In this document: positions 11,640 to 22,650 of the stretch, one piece after another
Layout of the letters: every line of letters starts with the position of its first letter
Numbering within the stretch: the first letter of the stretch is position 1
Made by a program: the position numbers and the translations under genes
Notes under the pieces: model-generated
Told to the model about the DNA's origin: nothing
Seen by the model: the letters and a program-made list of their open reading frames with translations, nothing else
Database searches by the model: none
Assembly (NCBI GenBank): GCA_030685235.1
Contig: MU839170.1
Location: 118,726-182,725 of the forward strand
Length of the DNA: 64,000 nt
Source: Copromyces sp. CBS 386.78
Lineage: Eukaryota > Ascomycota > Sordariomycetes > Sordariales > Sordariaceae
Reading direction: 5' to 3'

Positions 11640-12915
11640 ATGCCGCGCCCCCCCAAGAACAAGGTCGCCGAGATCGTTAAGCCAGTCATCGCTGCGCCTG
11701 GCCCTGCCCGTGTTATTGATGTGGACAATTTTATCCGTGTCCGCGATTCGGTAAGCTTTGCACCTTTTCAACCTCTCGCACCAGCTTCTACGCAACCACG
11801 GCACCCCCATTCTCGTCTTCCTCCCCGTCCCACCGCCAGCATCCCGTATTCGGAGCCGAGATGTCTGTTGTATGGTGCGCAATGGAGACGCCGCAAAGAC
11901 ACAACCCCTATGTGTCTGGGTCACGTCCCGTTGCGTCGTAGGGGTCAAAGTACAACTACACGTTAAGAAAGGCGCACGCGATTCAACCACACATCATGCC
12001 CCAAAGCTGCCAAGTTTCCTGCGAGACGATGCAAAATAGATGATGCGTTCTGCTTGAAACATGACTCGCTAACACCCTCTCAAGGTCTACCAGCGTCTGT
12101 CCACTATCCAGGATCTGATTAAGAGCTTCAGCCAAGACTACCTGCGCCAGACCAACCTTCTCCTTGGAGAGGGCACCACTCTCGAGAATGGCGGTGATCT
12201 CGAGCACCTCCAGACTTCCTTGACCGGCATGCTGCCCGGCTTTATGGTTGCCCCCCAGCCCATTGTCGAGGAGAAGAAGGAGCGCAAGAAGCGTACCCAC
12301 GACCCCAACGCTCCCAAGCGTCCCCTCACTCCTTACTTCCTCTACATGCAGACTGCCCGGCCCATCATTGCCAATGATCTCGGCGAGGAGGCCCCCAAGG
12401 GTGCCGTTCAGGAGGAGGGTCAGCGCCGCTGGTCCGTTATGGGTGCTGCCGAGAAGCAGGGCTGGAACAACGCCTACCAGTACAATCTCCGCCTCTACAA
12501 CGCCCGTGTCCACTCATACAAGCATGGCAACGCCAACGCCAAGAACATGACCGACGACGAGGCGCTTAAGTACGCTGATGAATATAACATCGAGATGCCC
12601 ACTGCTGCTCAGGTTGAAGATGTCCCCACCGATCAGGACGCCATTGCGCAGCAGTTGCAGCAGAACGTCGTTGTGCCCGAGGTTTCTGAAGAGGAGGTGG
12701 AGGAGCAGCAGCAGCAACCAGTCCCCGTGTCCAAGACCCCTATCAAGAAGAAGGACACCCGCAGGCGCAAGACTGCCACTCCCGCTGAGGAGGCCGAGCC
12801 CGCTAAGCCCGTGGTCGCCCCCGCCAGCCCGGAGAACAAGAAGCGCAAGCGCAACGTCAAGGCGGCTGAGGTGGAGGAACCTAAGAAGTCGGGGCGCAAG
12901 AAGACCAAGGCCTAG
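11640..12915 (+). CDS. HMG-box DNA-binding protein
   Basis: This is a non-sequence-specific or architectural DNA-binding protein, probably nuclear. Two exons, 11640-11750 and 12085-12915, joined across a 334-bp intron (GTAAGC donor, CTAAC branch site, CAAG acceptor) give 313 residues. The intron is long for this window. The N-terminal third (VYQRLSTIQDLIKSF) looks helical and precedes a basic stretch EEKKERKKR. A single HMG box follows at about residues 108-185, with DPNAPKRPLTPYFLYMQ, RRWSVM and YNLRLYNARV as its three-helix core. The C-terminal third is low complexity: Gln runs, then Pro/Ala/Lys-rich repeats ending in basic KKRKRN and SGRKKTKA stretches that would serve as nuclear localisation signals. 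The family assignment is firm. The exact orthologue is uncertain because fungal genomes carry several one-box HMG proteins. Confidence 0.9.
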
Positions 12916-13844
12916 AAGCGCTCTCAATCCACCTCACGTTGTCCCTTGGCTGTTTGGGTGTTGCCCCTTGGCTGTTTGGGTTCTTTCATGATACCTCGTG
13001 GCGAACACAATTCCGGGTTGTTTCCTTTTTCATTTTACATATCCGTTGTAACGATACCCTCCCTTTTTAGTCAAAGGGGAGTGCGTGTCCAATATCAACT
13101 AGCGCGGGTCAGCGTCATGGTTATTTTCTCTCTCTGTTGTTAAAGTGGCGGTCTTTGGTTCACTAAACCTACTTGTCCTGTATGATTCAATGAACGGCTA
13201 AAGAGGAATATTGGTAGGGGGTTCTCCATCTACGAAAACAAGCTCGAAACGGAAAATAAGGGGGGTTTAAGGATAAACGGAGTCTACTCTTTTTGCGAAA
13301 TCATCGGCTCGGCTCTGAAGGATGATATGAAGGCTGTCGCATGTTGTACTTATGATGGTGGCTAGCTCTACATAGCATGTGTGGGCTCAGCGCAGCGGTG
13401 GATGAATGAATTCACAGTTCGAAATAGTGTTTTGGTCTTCTGCTCTTTTGACTGTAGGTGCTAACGAGGAAGCGAGGGTGCGCATCGATTCATTGGGGGT
13501 CGGCAGGAGTTGTTTCTGCCTTGATGCGATGTCTTATCAGCATGATATATACCTATGGAACCTGAATACACGATGCTTGATCATGTGATGTTATGTATAT
13601 CGAGATGTTCCTGTCAGTCACAGAAATCATGCCCTTCACAACGGCAGCAATACCACGCGTAGAAAATGAAGCCATCATGGTTTGGAGTACACAACGGCCA
13701 GTAGCATATGAGTAGAACCAAAGAAAAGCAAAGCAAATCTCCTCAGCTGCCTCTGAGCATACAATGGCTAAATACCTACCTACCTTCCACTTCGAGTGTC
13801 CAAAAAAACTAAACCGTTAGCCACCTCCTCCCTCCTCCTTTTCC
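12916..13844. other. Convergent intergenic region (HMG gene / urease)
   Basis: This is between two genes that end toward each other. I see a short direct repeat just after the HMG stop (TTGGCTGTTTGGGT twice, 12948-12980) and a TACCTACCTACC-type stretch near 13776-13790. No gene is supported. Confidence 0.5.
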
Positions 13845-14238
13845 TCAGTAAACAAACCAACTCTGCGTCAAAGGCAACTCACTACTCGGCTCCGCCTCAC
13901 AAACCTTTCCATCCGCCTCAACCGTATACCTCTCCGGGTCGACCTTCATCTTCGGCATCCTCTCATTGAACTTCATGTCCCTTTTGCTAACCGTCCTACA
14001 CCCCTTGACAGCCTCCACCCGACTGTTTAGGTTATACCCCGCCACCGCACCACTATCGATACTCGCCTGGCTCACAAACAGGACTTTAGTCTGCGCAACC
14101 ATCGGCGCGAACATCGGCCTGGCAATAATTGGCTGCACGGTGGGTATGGAAGCGTTCGGATCGCCCATCATTGCAGAAGCGATCAGTCCGCTCTTGATGA
14201 CCAGCGACGGCTTGGTCCCGAACCAGGCTGGTTCCCAG

Positions 14239-14269
<31 letters not shown>

Positions 14270-16795
14270 TGGAACCGATGAGGTGTGCCATGCCCTGTGC
14301 CAGGGCCGGGTTGATGGTGTATTTGGAGATGTACCGCTTCACGCGGTAGTTATCTGCTCCTCCCGTTCCCTCATCTTCGGGGAGGAAGCCGCGTTGCACC
14401 TTATTCTTATGCGCCGTGTTCCAAGTGCACAAAATGACTTCGCCGCAACGGCCCATCGCTTGGCTATCGCTGGACATCATGCTGATGGCACCTAAATCGT
14501 GCAGCACGTCCTCGGCGGCGATGGTCTCGGCGCGGATGCGCGACTCGGCGAAGGCCACGTCCTCCGGGATGTTCTTGGACAGGTGGTGGCATACCATTAA
14601 CATGTCTAGATGCTCGTCTAGGGTGTTACGAGTGTAGGGGCGGGTGGGGTTGGTGGATGAGGGAAGCACGTTGGGGTGTTCGACGACGGAGATGATATCC
14701 GGTGCGTGCCCGCCGCCGGCACCTTCGGTGTGGTACGTGTGGATGGTGCGGCCGGCGAAGGCAGCGATGGTTAACTCGACGAAGCCGGACTCGTTGAGCG
14801 TGTCGGTGTGGATCAGGCATTGCACGTCGAGCTCGTCGCAGACGGTTAGGCAGGAGTCGATGGCCGCGGGGGTGCAGCCCCAGTCTTCGTGAAGCTTGAG
14901 GCCGCAGGCGCCGGCGAGGACCTGTTCACGAAGAGCGGAAGGGTCAGAGTCGTTGCCCTTGCCGGTGATGCCGATGTTGAGAGGGAGGGAGTCGCAGGCT
15001 TGAAGCATTTGGCGCATGTAGTGGGCGCCGGGGGTGCAGGTGGTGGCGTTTGTGCCGGTGCTGGTGAGAGGTGGGAGTTAGTTGAGTTTCGCGATATGTT
15101 GACGAAGAGGGAAAGGGAGAGACAAGGGAAAGAAGAGGGAACAAAGCTTACCTAGGGCCAGTTCCTCCACCAAGGAAAGTGGTGATACCAGCCGCCAAAG
15201 CCTCAGCCGCCTGTTGAGGGCAGATAAAGTGAATATGCGTATCAATTCCTCCCGCCGTGATAATCTTGCCCTCACCCGCCACCACATCCGTGCAGCTCCC
15301 CACGATCATGCCCGGCGTGACACCATCCATCACATCCGGGTTACCAGCCTTGCCAATGCCGACAATGACACCAGCCTTGACGCCGATATCCGCCTTGTAG
15401 ATGCCCGTCCAGTCCACCACCAACGCGTTCGTCACCACCATATCCAGCGTCTCCTCATCCGACCTGCCGGTAGCCTGCCCCATGCCCTCTCTCAGTGTCT
15501 TTCCACCACCAAACTTACACTCATCCCCGTAAACAGTGTAATCCTTCTCGACCTTAATCCACAGATCCGTAGCCCCCAGCCTCACCATATCCCCCACCGT
15601 CGGCCCAAACATGCCTACGTACGCCCTTCTATCCATCGTGAAAGGTTCACTGATAAACGCGGCATCACCCGCCGGCTCCGGGACATGGGCGAAACCAGCA
15701 GCTTGCAACTTGGCAATGATCTCCTCCGCCCTGGACAGATCCAGCTTGCCCGAGGCCAGGTTATTGCCGCCCCTGATAACCTTGTTGCCGCCGATCTCCA
15801 CCAGCGTCACCGTCTTGGTGTCGCCCGGCTCGAACCGCACCGACGTGCCGGCGGCAATGTCCAGCCGATAGCCATATGCCCGCAAGCGGTCGAACTCCAA
15901 CTGCGGATTCGTCTCGATGAAGTGGTAGTGGCTGCCGACCTGGATCGGACGGTCGCCCTTGCTGGTTACCTTTAAACGAATCCGTTTGCAGCCTTCGTTG
16001 AGCTTCATCTTGGCTTCCTTGACGCAGACCACGGCGCCGGGTTGCTTGCTGGCTTCGTAGGCTGCGGCCGGGGGAAGAGGGAAGACAGAGTCGTCGTTGG
16101 GCGGGATGGGCAGGAAGCTGCCGTAAAGGGCCCGCGCGAGGTCGCCGTCGTCGGAGCTGATGGGGTTGTGCACGGTGACTAGGAAGGTGCCCGAGGTAAA
16201 AGTGCCTTCGACTAGGATCTCGCGTAAGGTAGAGGTCACTTCGGGCAGGACGTGGCGCCGGCCGAGCATGGTGGCGCCCAGGGCCATGAGGTCGGCGACG
16301 GTGTGGTTGCCATCGCGGATGAGCTCTTGGAGGTTGTTGGCGATAAGCGCCTGGGGGATTGTGTTAGTGAGTGAGATGGGCGAGAAGGGAAGTAAGAGAG
16401 GACTTACGGTCGCTTCGGAATGGTTCAGTTTTACACCTCTTGCGAGACGTCTTTGCGCTAGCAATCCTAGCTGAGAGATGGCGAGCTTGTCGAGCTGTCA
16501 AGGTGAAAGCGCAACATGATGTTGTGAAGAGGTTAGTGATGCGGACGTGCTGCTGTATGGGATGAATCTTTCTCATGGTGTCACAACCCCGTTTACTCCT
16601 CAAAGTACTAACACAGGGGTAACGCAGTGCCATCTTGCGCTTCTACCTCTATGCACGCCAAGTCGATGTCCGTGACACTTTCCCTGTGTGAACCGTGGCC
16701 GGAGGTGGTGCCTCCTTGTAAAACGCACATATGGAAGGATCGACGAACGGGGGCACAACGAACTAACCACTAACCTCTTTGGGAATCAGATGCAT
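13845..16795 (-). CDS. Urease (urea amidohydrolase), single-chain eukaryotic type
   Basis: Nickel enzyme of the cytosol that hydrolyses urea to ammonia and carbamate, for nitrogen scavenging. Four exons, 16795-16775, 16494-16408, 16350-15152 and 15060-13845, give 840 residues, the usual length of fungal and plant ureases. The start is fixed by the classic N-terminus MHLIPKE spliced to [10 protein letters not shown] across a 280-bp intron; the other introns are 57 and 91 bp. It fuses the bacterial gamma, beta and alpha subunits in that order. The alpha part shows the full active site: the HIH metal pair before FICPQQ, the carbamylated lysine in [18 protein letters not shown], the [15 protein letters not shown] nickel ligand region, the flap VCHHL with its catalytic histidine, and SSDSQAMGR with the metal-binding aspartate. 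No accessory genes (ureD/F/G type) lie in the window. There is no sign of damage. Confidence 0.98.
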
Positions 16796-17551
16796 CTTGT
16801 TCCTGTCAGAGGGAGGTACTGCCTCCTGTCATTGATGTTGACGAGAGTTTCGATGCAAAATTGGCAATGAAAGAAATCAAGAAAACAAGAGAAACAGTTT
16901 CCTCTGACAAGATGACACTAACATCTTGAGAACTGCTGCTAGTTTCGAACCTCCCTCTCGCCCCGATATTTCCGTAGCTCTGTACCAGTCAGACTCAGAC
17001 TAGCTGCTTATCAGTCCGCTTCCCCATGTTCTAGATGCGGCCGCGGTAAAACCGAGCACACCGACTGCGGTGGGATGTTGTCCCAGAGCTTAGACTACTT
17101 GGGGGGTTCTGGGCGCCAAGAGTCTTTTTTTCCCCCCTACTCTTGGCGCCCAGAACCCCCCAAGTACTGTACCCCGCACACTTTTACTGATAAGGCGGAT
17201 ATTGCTGTGTTAGTAACAGCTCAAACGGTAAACTTTTTGTTGTTTACAACTCCAAAGGCCCCAGCACCAATGATAGGGGTAGCCACACTTACACGGGAAA
17301 GAAAATACAACAATGTACCACAAACAACACGGTGGATAGATAAACTTGTACATAGAATAATCCGGCTTGGAAATTCAATCCAAATGATCATACTCTGTAC
17401 AGCAAGCAAATGCCTAGTTGAACTCCACGCTCCTTCGACTGCTGAACCGTCACCTGAGAACTAAGAAAATACATGTACAATACTTCTAAGAACACTATTT
17501 CCCCTCCTCAAACCTATGTAGGTAACTTGCCATCTGCGGTCTCAACACCAT
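16796..17551. other. Urease upstream region and gap to the next gene
   Basis: It lies upstream of urease and downstream of the next minus-strand gene. It contains the fold-back element at 17096-17166. No protein-coding gene is supported; the open frame at 17075-17464 crosses the palindrome and has no recognisable domain. Confidence 0.5.
17096..17166. mobile_element. Miniature fold-back element with TA flanks (Tc1/mariner-like MITE)
   Basis: Two perfect 26-bp inverted arms (17098-17123 and 17139-17164), starting CTTGGGGGGTTCTGG and ending at a 15-bp T/C-rich spacer, are flanked on both sides by TA (17096-17097 and 17165-17166). TA flanks are the target duplication of Tc1/mariner/pogo transposons. 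The whole unit of 67 bp is far too small to code, so it would be an internally deleted derivative or a pair of bare terminal repeats. A similar terminal sequence (CTAGGGGGTTCT) occurs at 50081. The arms are seen directly; the transposon class is inferred. Confidence 0.7.
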
Positions 17552-19429
17552 CTACCAACCAAGACCGGGAACACGTCTATTATACGCCTTTGCCTCCAAC
17601 TCCGGTAACTCCTCTTTCCCCCTAGCCAACGCCTCCCGCACTCTCTCATTCTCAACATCCCTTATCTTATTCCTCGCCGACTCCAGCCTCTCAACTCCCC
17701 TATCAATGGTTTCGACATGCACATAGAGCGGGATATCAAGCCCAGCATCCCTCGCCACCTCCGGCTCTCCAACCCGATCTCTTAGCCCATTGAGACTAGC
17801 CTGGATATTCTGCAACTCAACAATGAGTTCGCTAAGCTGCGTCACGGCTTCCGAGCGCTGCTCCTCGACCTTCCCAAGTAGGGTCAGCTGGTTGTTGTAG
17901 CTTTTGCGGTTGCCGGATTTGATGCCGATGTAGGTCCACAACTGCCAAAAGACCTCCTCCTTCTTTGCCTGTATGTGTTCCTGCGTTCTGGTTACGAAAT
18001 CGTATATGACTTCGAGGTGATCTTCTGCCCTCTGCAGCGTAACCAGCACGGCTTGCGCTTCCCTTATCAGGTTGGCAATTTTGTCCGAGACGCGGATCGT
18101 GTGGTCGATGTACTGGTCCAGAAGCTTGCGCTCTGTGTAGGTTGATGGCTGAAAGGGGGAGAAGACCCAGTCCCACCACTCGCCTATGATGCCGCGGTGC
18201 TCCATATCATCGGAGAGTTCGTCGATGTAGCGAGATGTCCATCGGTTGACGCTGATTATGGAATCGATGGTCGAGCCGACGCGGGTGTTGAACCTTTGAA
18301 GATCCCAGGTTGCCGAGCTTGCGGCGTCGATGTACCCGTCGAATTCGAGGATCAGCTGTTCTTTGCCGTGGAGCTGGCTGTAACGGACCATGGTCCGCAG
18401 ATCGCGGATGGCTAGTTCGGAGCGCTTCATCTCCAAAGGTAGCGAAGCACTTTCAGCCGCTTTTTCTAAAACTCCCTCAAAGCGATCCTGTACCTCTATT
18501 ATAGGATCAAACTGGATGTGGGTGTTCGTTTTGGTAGAAGAGTCCACGCAAAATGGCAGATTGAGCCACCTCGCGCCTGGCACACGACATACTGGTGATA
18601 AGGCCGCGTGGATGGATAGAGTTGCCATGTTCTGGACCATCGAAAGGAGGCCAAAGATGAGGTAAACAGACACTAGGATAGCGATGGGCTTTTGCGCATA
18701 TCGGAACGCAAGCCCCACGACTCCCAGAGCCCAAGAAAAAGTGTTGAACACGGCATCCGGTACTGAGTCGAAGAACCGGTCAAAAAATCCCTTGATTTCT
18801 GGCGCCTGTTGCCGTTTTGGTGTCCTAGACCTCTTCATTTCCTCGACCCTCTCCTCAATATCAGCGTTGACCTCGGTATCCTCACCCGATGAGTGATGAT
18901 CATCACGGGATTCTGTTAACCTATGACGGTCGGAACGGTGTGTTTGGCGGTGGCGAAGACCAGGCAACGATGGTGGAAACTGGCGTATTGTCATGGATGA
19001 CCGTGTACTGGATCGTCTGCTGTCCATAAGTCTGCTATCGACATCGACCATGGGCATGTAAAATTCTTGCGGTGTTGGCTGGATCCGGTGTCGCATGTTT
19101 TCACGAGACGCGTGCCGGACAGACTGTGGTATGGAAGGTCGAAAGGGAGTCCTCATGATGACCTGATCATCGTCTTCGGCTCTGTGTAAGAAACCTTCGA
19201 GACTCTCGTCCTGTGATCCTCCTATACTGAATGGCTGAGATCCGTCCATACTGAAAGGCTGGCTCCCGTCTACATGCGAGTGGTCGCTTTGGCTGGATAG
19301 GATCATATCGTTTCCATCATAGTCGTCGGGCATTAATGAGGTGTCGAAACTATCATTCTCGCCTCCCTCGACCATGCGCCAAGAACTCGAGACATTGGGC
19401 GGCTGCCCTGGTGGTTGACGTCCTGACAT
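17552..19429 (-). CDS. Predicted membrane and coiled-coil protein of unknown function
   Basis: A single uninterrupted exon of 625 codons. I do not recognise the family. The N-terminal 220 residues are polar and low in structure, with a short direct repeat (GSQPFSMD, GSQPFSIG, near residues 55-70) and many Ser/Arg/His clusters. Two hydrophobic segments follow at about residues 228-245 and 248-270 (FSWALGVVGLAF, IAILVSVYLIFGLLSMV), probably a membrane hairpin or one long anchor. The remaining 340 residues are mostly charged helix with coiled-coil character (QRSEAVTQLSELIVELQNIQ, RVREALARGKEELPELEAKA). The composition suits an organelle or nuclear-envelope membrane protein with a long helical domain, but that is inference. 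Codon use and GC content match the neighbouring genes, and the frame is intact, so it is very likely a real gene. Confidence 0.8.
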   Translation of the reverse strand: MSGRQPPGQPPNVSSSWRMVEGGENDSFDTSLMPDDYDGNDMILSSQSDHSHVDGSQPFSMDGSQPFSIGGSQDESLEGFLHRAEDDDQVIMRTPFRPSIPQSVRHASRENMRHRIQPTPQEFYMPMVDVDSRLMDSRRSSTRSSMTIRQFPPSLPGLRHRQTHRSDRHRLTESRDDHHSSGEDTEVNADIEERVEEMKRSRTPKRQQAPEIKGFFDRFFDSVPDAVFNTFSWALGVVGLAFRYAQKPIAILVSVYLIFGLLSMVQNMATLSIHAALSPVCRVPGARWLNLPFCVDSSTKTNTHIQFDPIIEVQDRFEGVLEKAAESASLPLEMKRSELAIRDLRTMVRYSQLHGKEQLILEFDGYIDAASSATWDLQRFNTRVGSTIDSIISVNRWTSRYIDELSDDMEHRGIIGEWWDWVFSPFQPSTYTERKLLDQYIDHTIRVSDKIANLIREAQAVLVTLQRAEDHLEVIYDFVTRTQEHIQAKKEEVFWQLWTYIGIKSGNRKSYNNQLTLLGKVEEQRSEAVTQLSELIVELQNIQASLNGLRDRVGEPEVARDAGLDIPLYVHVETIDRGVERLESARNKIRDVENERVREALARGKEELPELEAKAYNRRVPGLGW

Positions 19430-20647
19430 GGTTATGCAACTACCATGAGTGAGCCGGTGGGGAAGAGACTTATGATAAGAGGTGTGAAGTCAAGGTTTTA
19501 TAGAGAGGATGGGGCCGCAATAACATGGAGCATAAAAGTCCAAGGACGTCGGGATTGGTGGTTGATGTTATGTGGACTTAGGCAACAGTGCCTCTCTTAT
19601 ATGCTTCGGTCCTGGGTTGATTTGATTATCGACAGCGGGGGAGCTCGGCCAAATCTTAACGGTAACCGATAACTGATTCTTTGTTTACCGTGAAGTCGAT
19701 CCCAGGCTTCAAGCTGCTCAGAAGCAAGGTGCGCACAGACTGATACTGTGTATTTGAGTCACGACAAGGCACCGATACACGGGTATAAGTGGTGAAAACG
19801 GAAGTATCAGATGAGGCGCGCGGGATCAGAGGTGAATGTTCCGCGGGTACAGGGTTGTATAAAAGAAGAGGAGAGCCGGGTATGTTCTTTGATAACCCAA
19901 CAATAGCTTTGAGATTTTGAGGCTGAGTGAGATGTCGTCAAACCAAGCAACTGGAATGCGACGGAAATGGACTAGGTAAGGTTAAACTGTACCTCTAGGG
20001 TAGGTAGGCGGAGGGAGGAGAATGGGAGGGAGGGAGGCAACGTGAAGTTAACGGTAAGATGGTGCAAGGTACCGATGCACGCTGCTACAATGCCCGTGTG
20101 TGCCGCAACCCATGTCCTGTCAGGCCTGTCACAGGACGGGATGATGTTAGAGAAGTTCTGGTGACCCTTCCTTGTATCGTCGACCTCGGTCGGTCACAGA
20201 GAGCAGCAGCTGAGGACGGTGACTCGGTGAACTTTTGAGTAGTGAGTGACGTCGAGAAGAATCACGGCCAGGACCGTTCGTCGTGTGCACTTATCTCACC
20301 CCCCAAGTCCCGTCACCTGCCCCGCCCGGCAGACAGGTGCCCGCTGTGCCCGTTGACGCTCGGCAAACGGCCCCGAGCGGGGGTGGAGGGCTGGCCCAGT
20401 CAGTGGTGTCCACACTGGGCAGCTCCCACCAGGCGTTGCAGCGGCAGGGCTAAGGTATACAATGGGACGAGCCTACCTCTATGGCTATCGCCAAGACACC
20501 GGCTCTCGGGCCTCGAAGCGCGACAAAGAAGCCAGCCAGCCCGAGCTTCCATCTCCTCGTCTGGAAAAGTTGCCCGCCATCACACCCAATTCCGACACCT
20601 CTCAACGACAACCGCAAAACCGGACAGTGTGGAGAGGCGACGGGAGG
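19430..20647. other. Divergent promoter region (membrane protein / threonyl-tRNA synthetase)
   Basis: The genes on either side are transcribed away from each other. A TATAAAA match lies at 19858-19864 on the plus strand, about 790 bp before the synthetase ATG, so its role is doubtful. TACCTCTA octamers occur at 19990 and 20474. The GC-rich stretch 20290-20640 is open in the synthetase frame but reads as leader, not protein. Confidence 0.45.
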
Positions 20648-22141
20648 ATGCTCTCTCAACGGCTCACACGATGGACTTCTCAGGCCCTCTTGACCCGCGC
20701 TAGGGTAAGGCTCGCTCGCCCTGCCATTTCCCAAGTCCAAGTGCGCCATCGGCTGTGCTCCTCTTGCGCCAGCGCGAACCCCGTCCCCGCGAAGCCAGCA
20801 GCACCCGATCATCGCGACCTCGGAACACAGCAGGAGCTGTTCATGACCTCAATCTACAGCCCTGGATCGCCCATCTTTCTGCCCAATGGCGCCCGCATCT
20901 TCAACCGTCTTATCGAATACCTCCGCAAGCAATACGTCCACTATGGCTTCCAAGAAGTCATCACCCCGACCATCTACAAGAAGGCACTCTGGGCCAAGTC
21001 GGGACATCTCGAAAACTATGCCGACGACATGTTCACCGTTACGAGCACATCACCCTCGCGCGCCGATGTTACCGAGGCTGGCGAGGTCGACGAATACGGA
21101 CTCAAGCCCATGAACTGCCCGGGCCACTGCCTGATTTTCGCGGCGCAAAAACGAAGCTATCGCGACCTTCCCATTCGCTACGCCGACTTCAGCCCCCTCC
21201 ATCGTAACGAGATCTCGGGCGCATTGAGCGGCCTTACCCGTGTTCGCCGATTCCACCAAGACGACGGTCACATTTTCTGCCGGCCGAACCAGATCGAGGA
21301 CGAGATCAGCAAGACGCTCGAGTTCATCCGACGCGTGTACAAGGACTTCCGCCTGGGATCGTATCGTCTGAAGCTTTCCACGAGACCAGAAAACTATATG
21401 GGCAGTCTGGAGGACTGGGAGCATGCGGAAGGATCCCTAAAGCGAGCGTTGGATACTTCGGGAGAGCCATGGACCTTGAACGAGGGAGATGGTGCCTTTT
21501 ACGGGCCCAAGATCGACGTAATCCTCAAGGACTCGGACGGAAAGGAACATCAGACGGCCACGATTCAGCTCGATTTCCAGCTGCCCAAGCGGTTTGAGCT
21601 CGAGTACCAGGCGCCAGCTCCCGAACTGGAAGCCAAGGGCGAGACGACTACGGATCCCGAACTTCTTGCCGTGTCTGGACCCGTGAGACCTGTAATGGTC
21701 CACCGGGCTGTTCTGGGCTCGGCAGAGCGCATGTTCGCTTTGCTGACTGAGCACTTTAATGGCAAATGGCCATTCTGGCTGAATCCTAGACAGGGCATTG
21801 TCCTCACCGTAAACGACAGTGAGCCAGTGTTGCAGTTCGCGCGCAAGACGCAGAGGGTGCTGCTGGGCACAGACTCTGCAGATGTTCACGTATCCCCGTC
21901 TGGTCTTGCTGTCGACCTTGATGATAGTGCGCGCAGTCTGTCGCTCAAGATTCGCGAGGCCAAGACCAAGGGCTATGGTATGATTATCGTTGTTGGCCCC
22001 AAGGATGTTGCCAATGGCACTGTCGCGGTTGATGCTACCGGAGGTTTCCAGACAGGCGACAAGCCGGCGCAGAAGAACCTCGTCATGGCGCCCGAGGAGC
22101 TGCTGCAATTCATGAAGGCCAAGGTAGATGCATACGAATGA
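20648..22141 (+). CDS. MST1: Mitochondrial threonyl-tRNA synthetase
   Basis: Class II aminoacyl-tRNA synthetase that charges tRNA-Thr in mitochondria. The open frame extends upstream to 20462, but I chose ATG 20648 because it opens an Arg/Leu-rich, acid-free targeting sequence (MLSQRLTRWTSQALLTRARV) and gives 497 residues. The core shows motif 1 (GARIFNRLIEYLR), the zinc-binding cysteine in LKPMNCPGHC (about residue 155), motif 2 (RNEISGALSGLTRVRRFHQDD, around residues 185-210, followed by the zinc histidine in GHIF) and motif 3 (VLGSAERMFALLTEHF, about residues 355-370), then the anticodon-binding domain (GIVLTVND onward). It lacks the N-terminal TGS and editing domains of the cytosolic enzyme, as expected of the mitochondrial form. 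There is no intron. The longer start at 20462 remains possible. Confidence 0.93.
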   Translation: MLSQRLTRWTSQALLTRARVRLARPAISQVQVRHRLCSSCASANPVPAKPAAPDHRDLGTQQELFMTSIYSPGSPIFLPNGARIFNRLIEYLRKQYVHYGFQEVITPTIYKKALWAKSGHLENYADDMFTVTSTSPSRADVTEAGEVDEYGLKPMNCPGHCLIFAAQKRSYRDLPIRYADFSPLHRNEISGALSGLTRVRRFHQDDGHIFCRPNQIEDEISKTLEFIRRVYKDFRLGSYRLKLSTRPENYMGSLEDWEHAEGSLKRALDTSGEPWTLNEGDGAFYGPKIDVILKDSDGKEHQTATIQLDFQLPKRFELEYQAPAPELEAKGETTTDPELLAVSGPVRPVMVHRAVLGSAERMFALLTEHFNGKWPFWLNPRQGIVLTVNDSEPVLQFARKTQRVLLGTDSADVHVSPSGLAVDLDDSARSLSLKIREAKTKGYGMIIVVGPKDVANGTVAVDATGGFQTGDKPAQKNLVMAPEELLQFMKAKVDAYE

Positions 22142-22650
22142 ACGATATCCTGCCGTTCTGCGTTAGCTCTCACTTTTATTTCCCCGCACGAGGCCTCCCA
22201 CTTTGTCTCGTGGTGGTGCCAGTTGTGCGATCCGTCCAATCTCGAATATTGTGACCTGCTTTGTTTGCTTTGTAGTGGTGAGACAAGGCTGATCACAGCA
22301 CGTTAATTGAGCAAGTGCCGGCGGCGATGACGCAGTGCCAAAAGTGGGGCCGCCATTCCAGCGGGCGATCGCCATCTCCCCTGTCGTGGGCCACTTCCAT
22401 CCAGAGCTTCGGTTGACAGATCGCCGGGCACCTTCTTCCAGTTCATCAGCACTCGAATCAGCGCCACGGAACAGCCCTGAGCCCTCCCCCTCCCCCACCG
22501 GTTCCATTCCGACGGAAGCTCTCCACCGCTACCACCATTCCCGTTTCATCCCCTATCCATCCCAGGGCATTGTATGCTTAGACGCGGGCTACAACTTTTA
22601 GCAAAACATCGTCCCAGTCGATCCCCTATAACCTTACACATAGCAGCCCC
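22142..22650. other. Intergenic region between threonyl-tRNA synthetase and Maf-like gene
   Basis: The two genes face the same way. The stretch must hold the first gene's 3' end and the second gene's promoter. I see no conserved frame. Confidence 0.5.

Noticed and set aside
10998..11966. 322-codon plus-strand frame overlapping the HMG gene start
   Set aside because: It begins in the C-rich leader, overlaps the HMG first exon in another frame and has Pro/Ser/His-rich leader-like translation.
15214..15975. 253-codon plus-strand frame opposite urease
   Set aside because: Antisense shadow of a conserved enzyme; His/Arg-rich translation typical of such shadows.
19858..19864. TATAAAA box for the threonyl-tRNA synthetase gene
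   Set aside because: About 790 bp from the chosen ATG, too far for a core promoter element without a leader intron.
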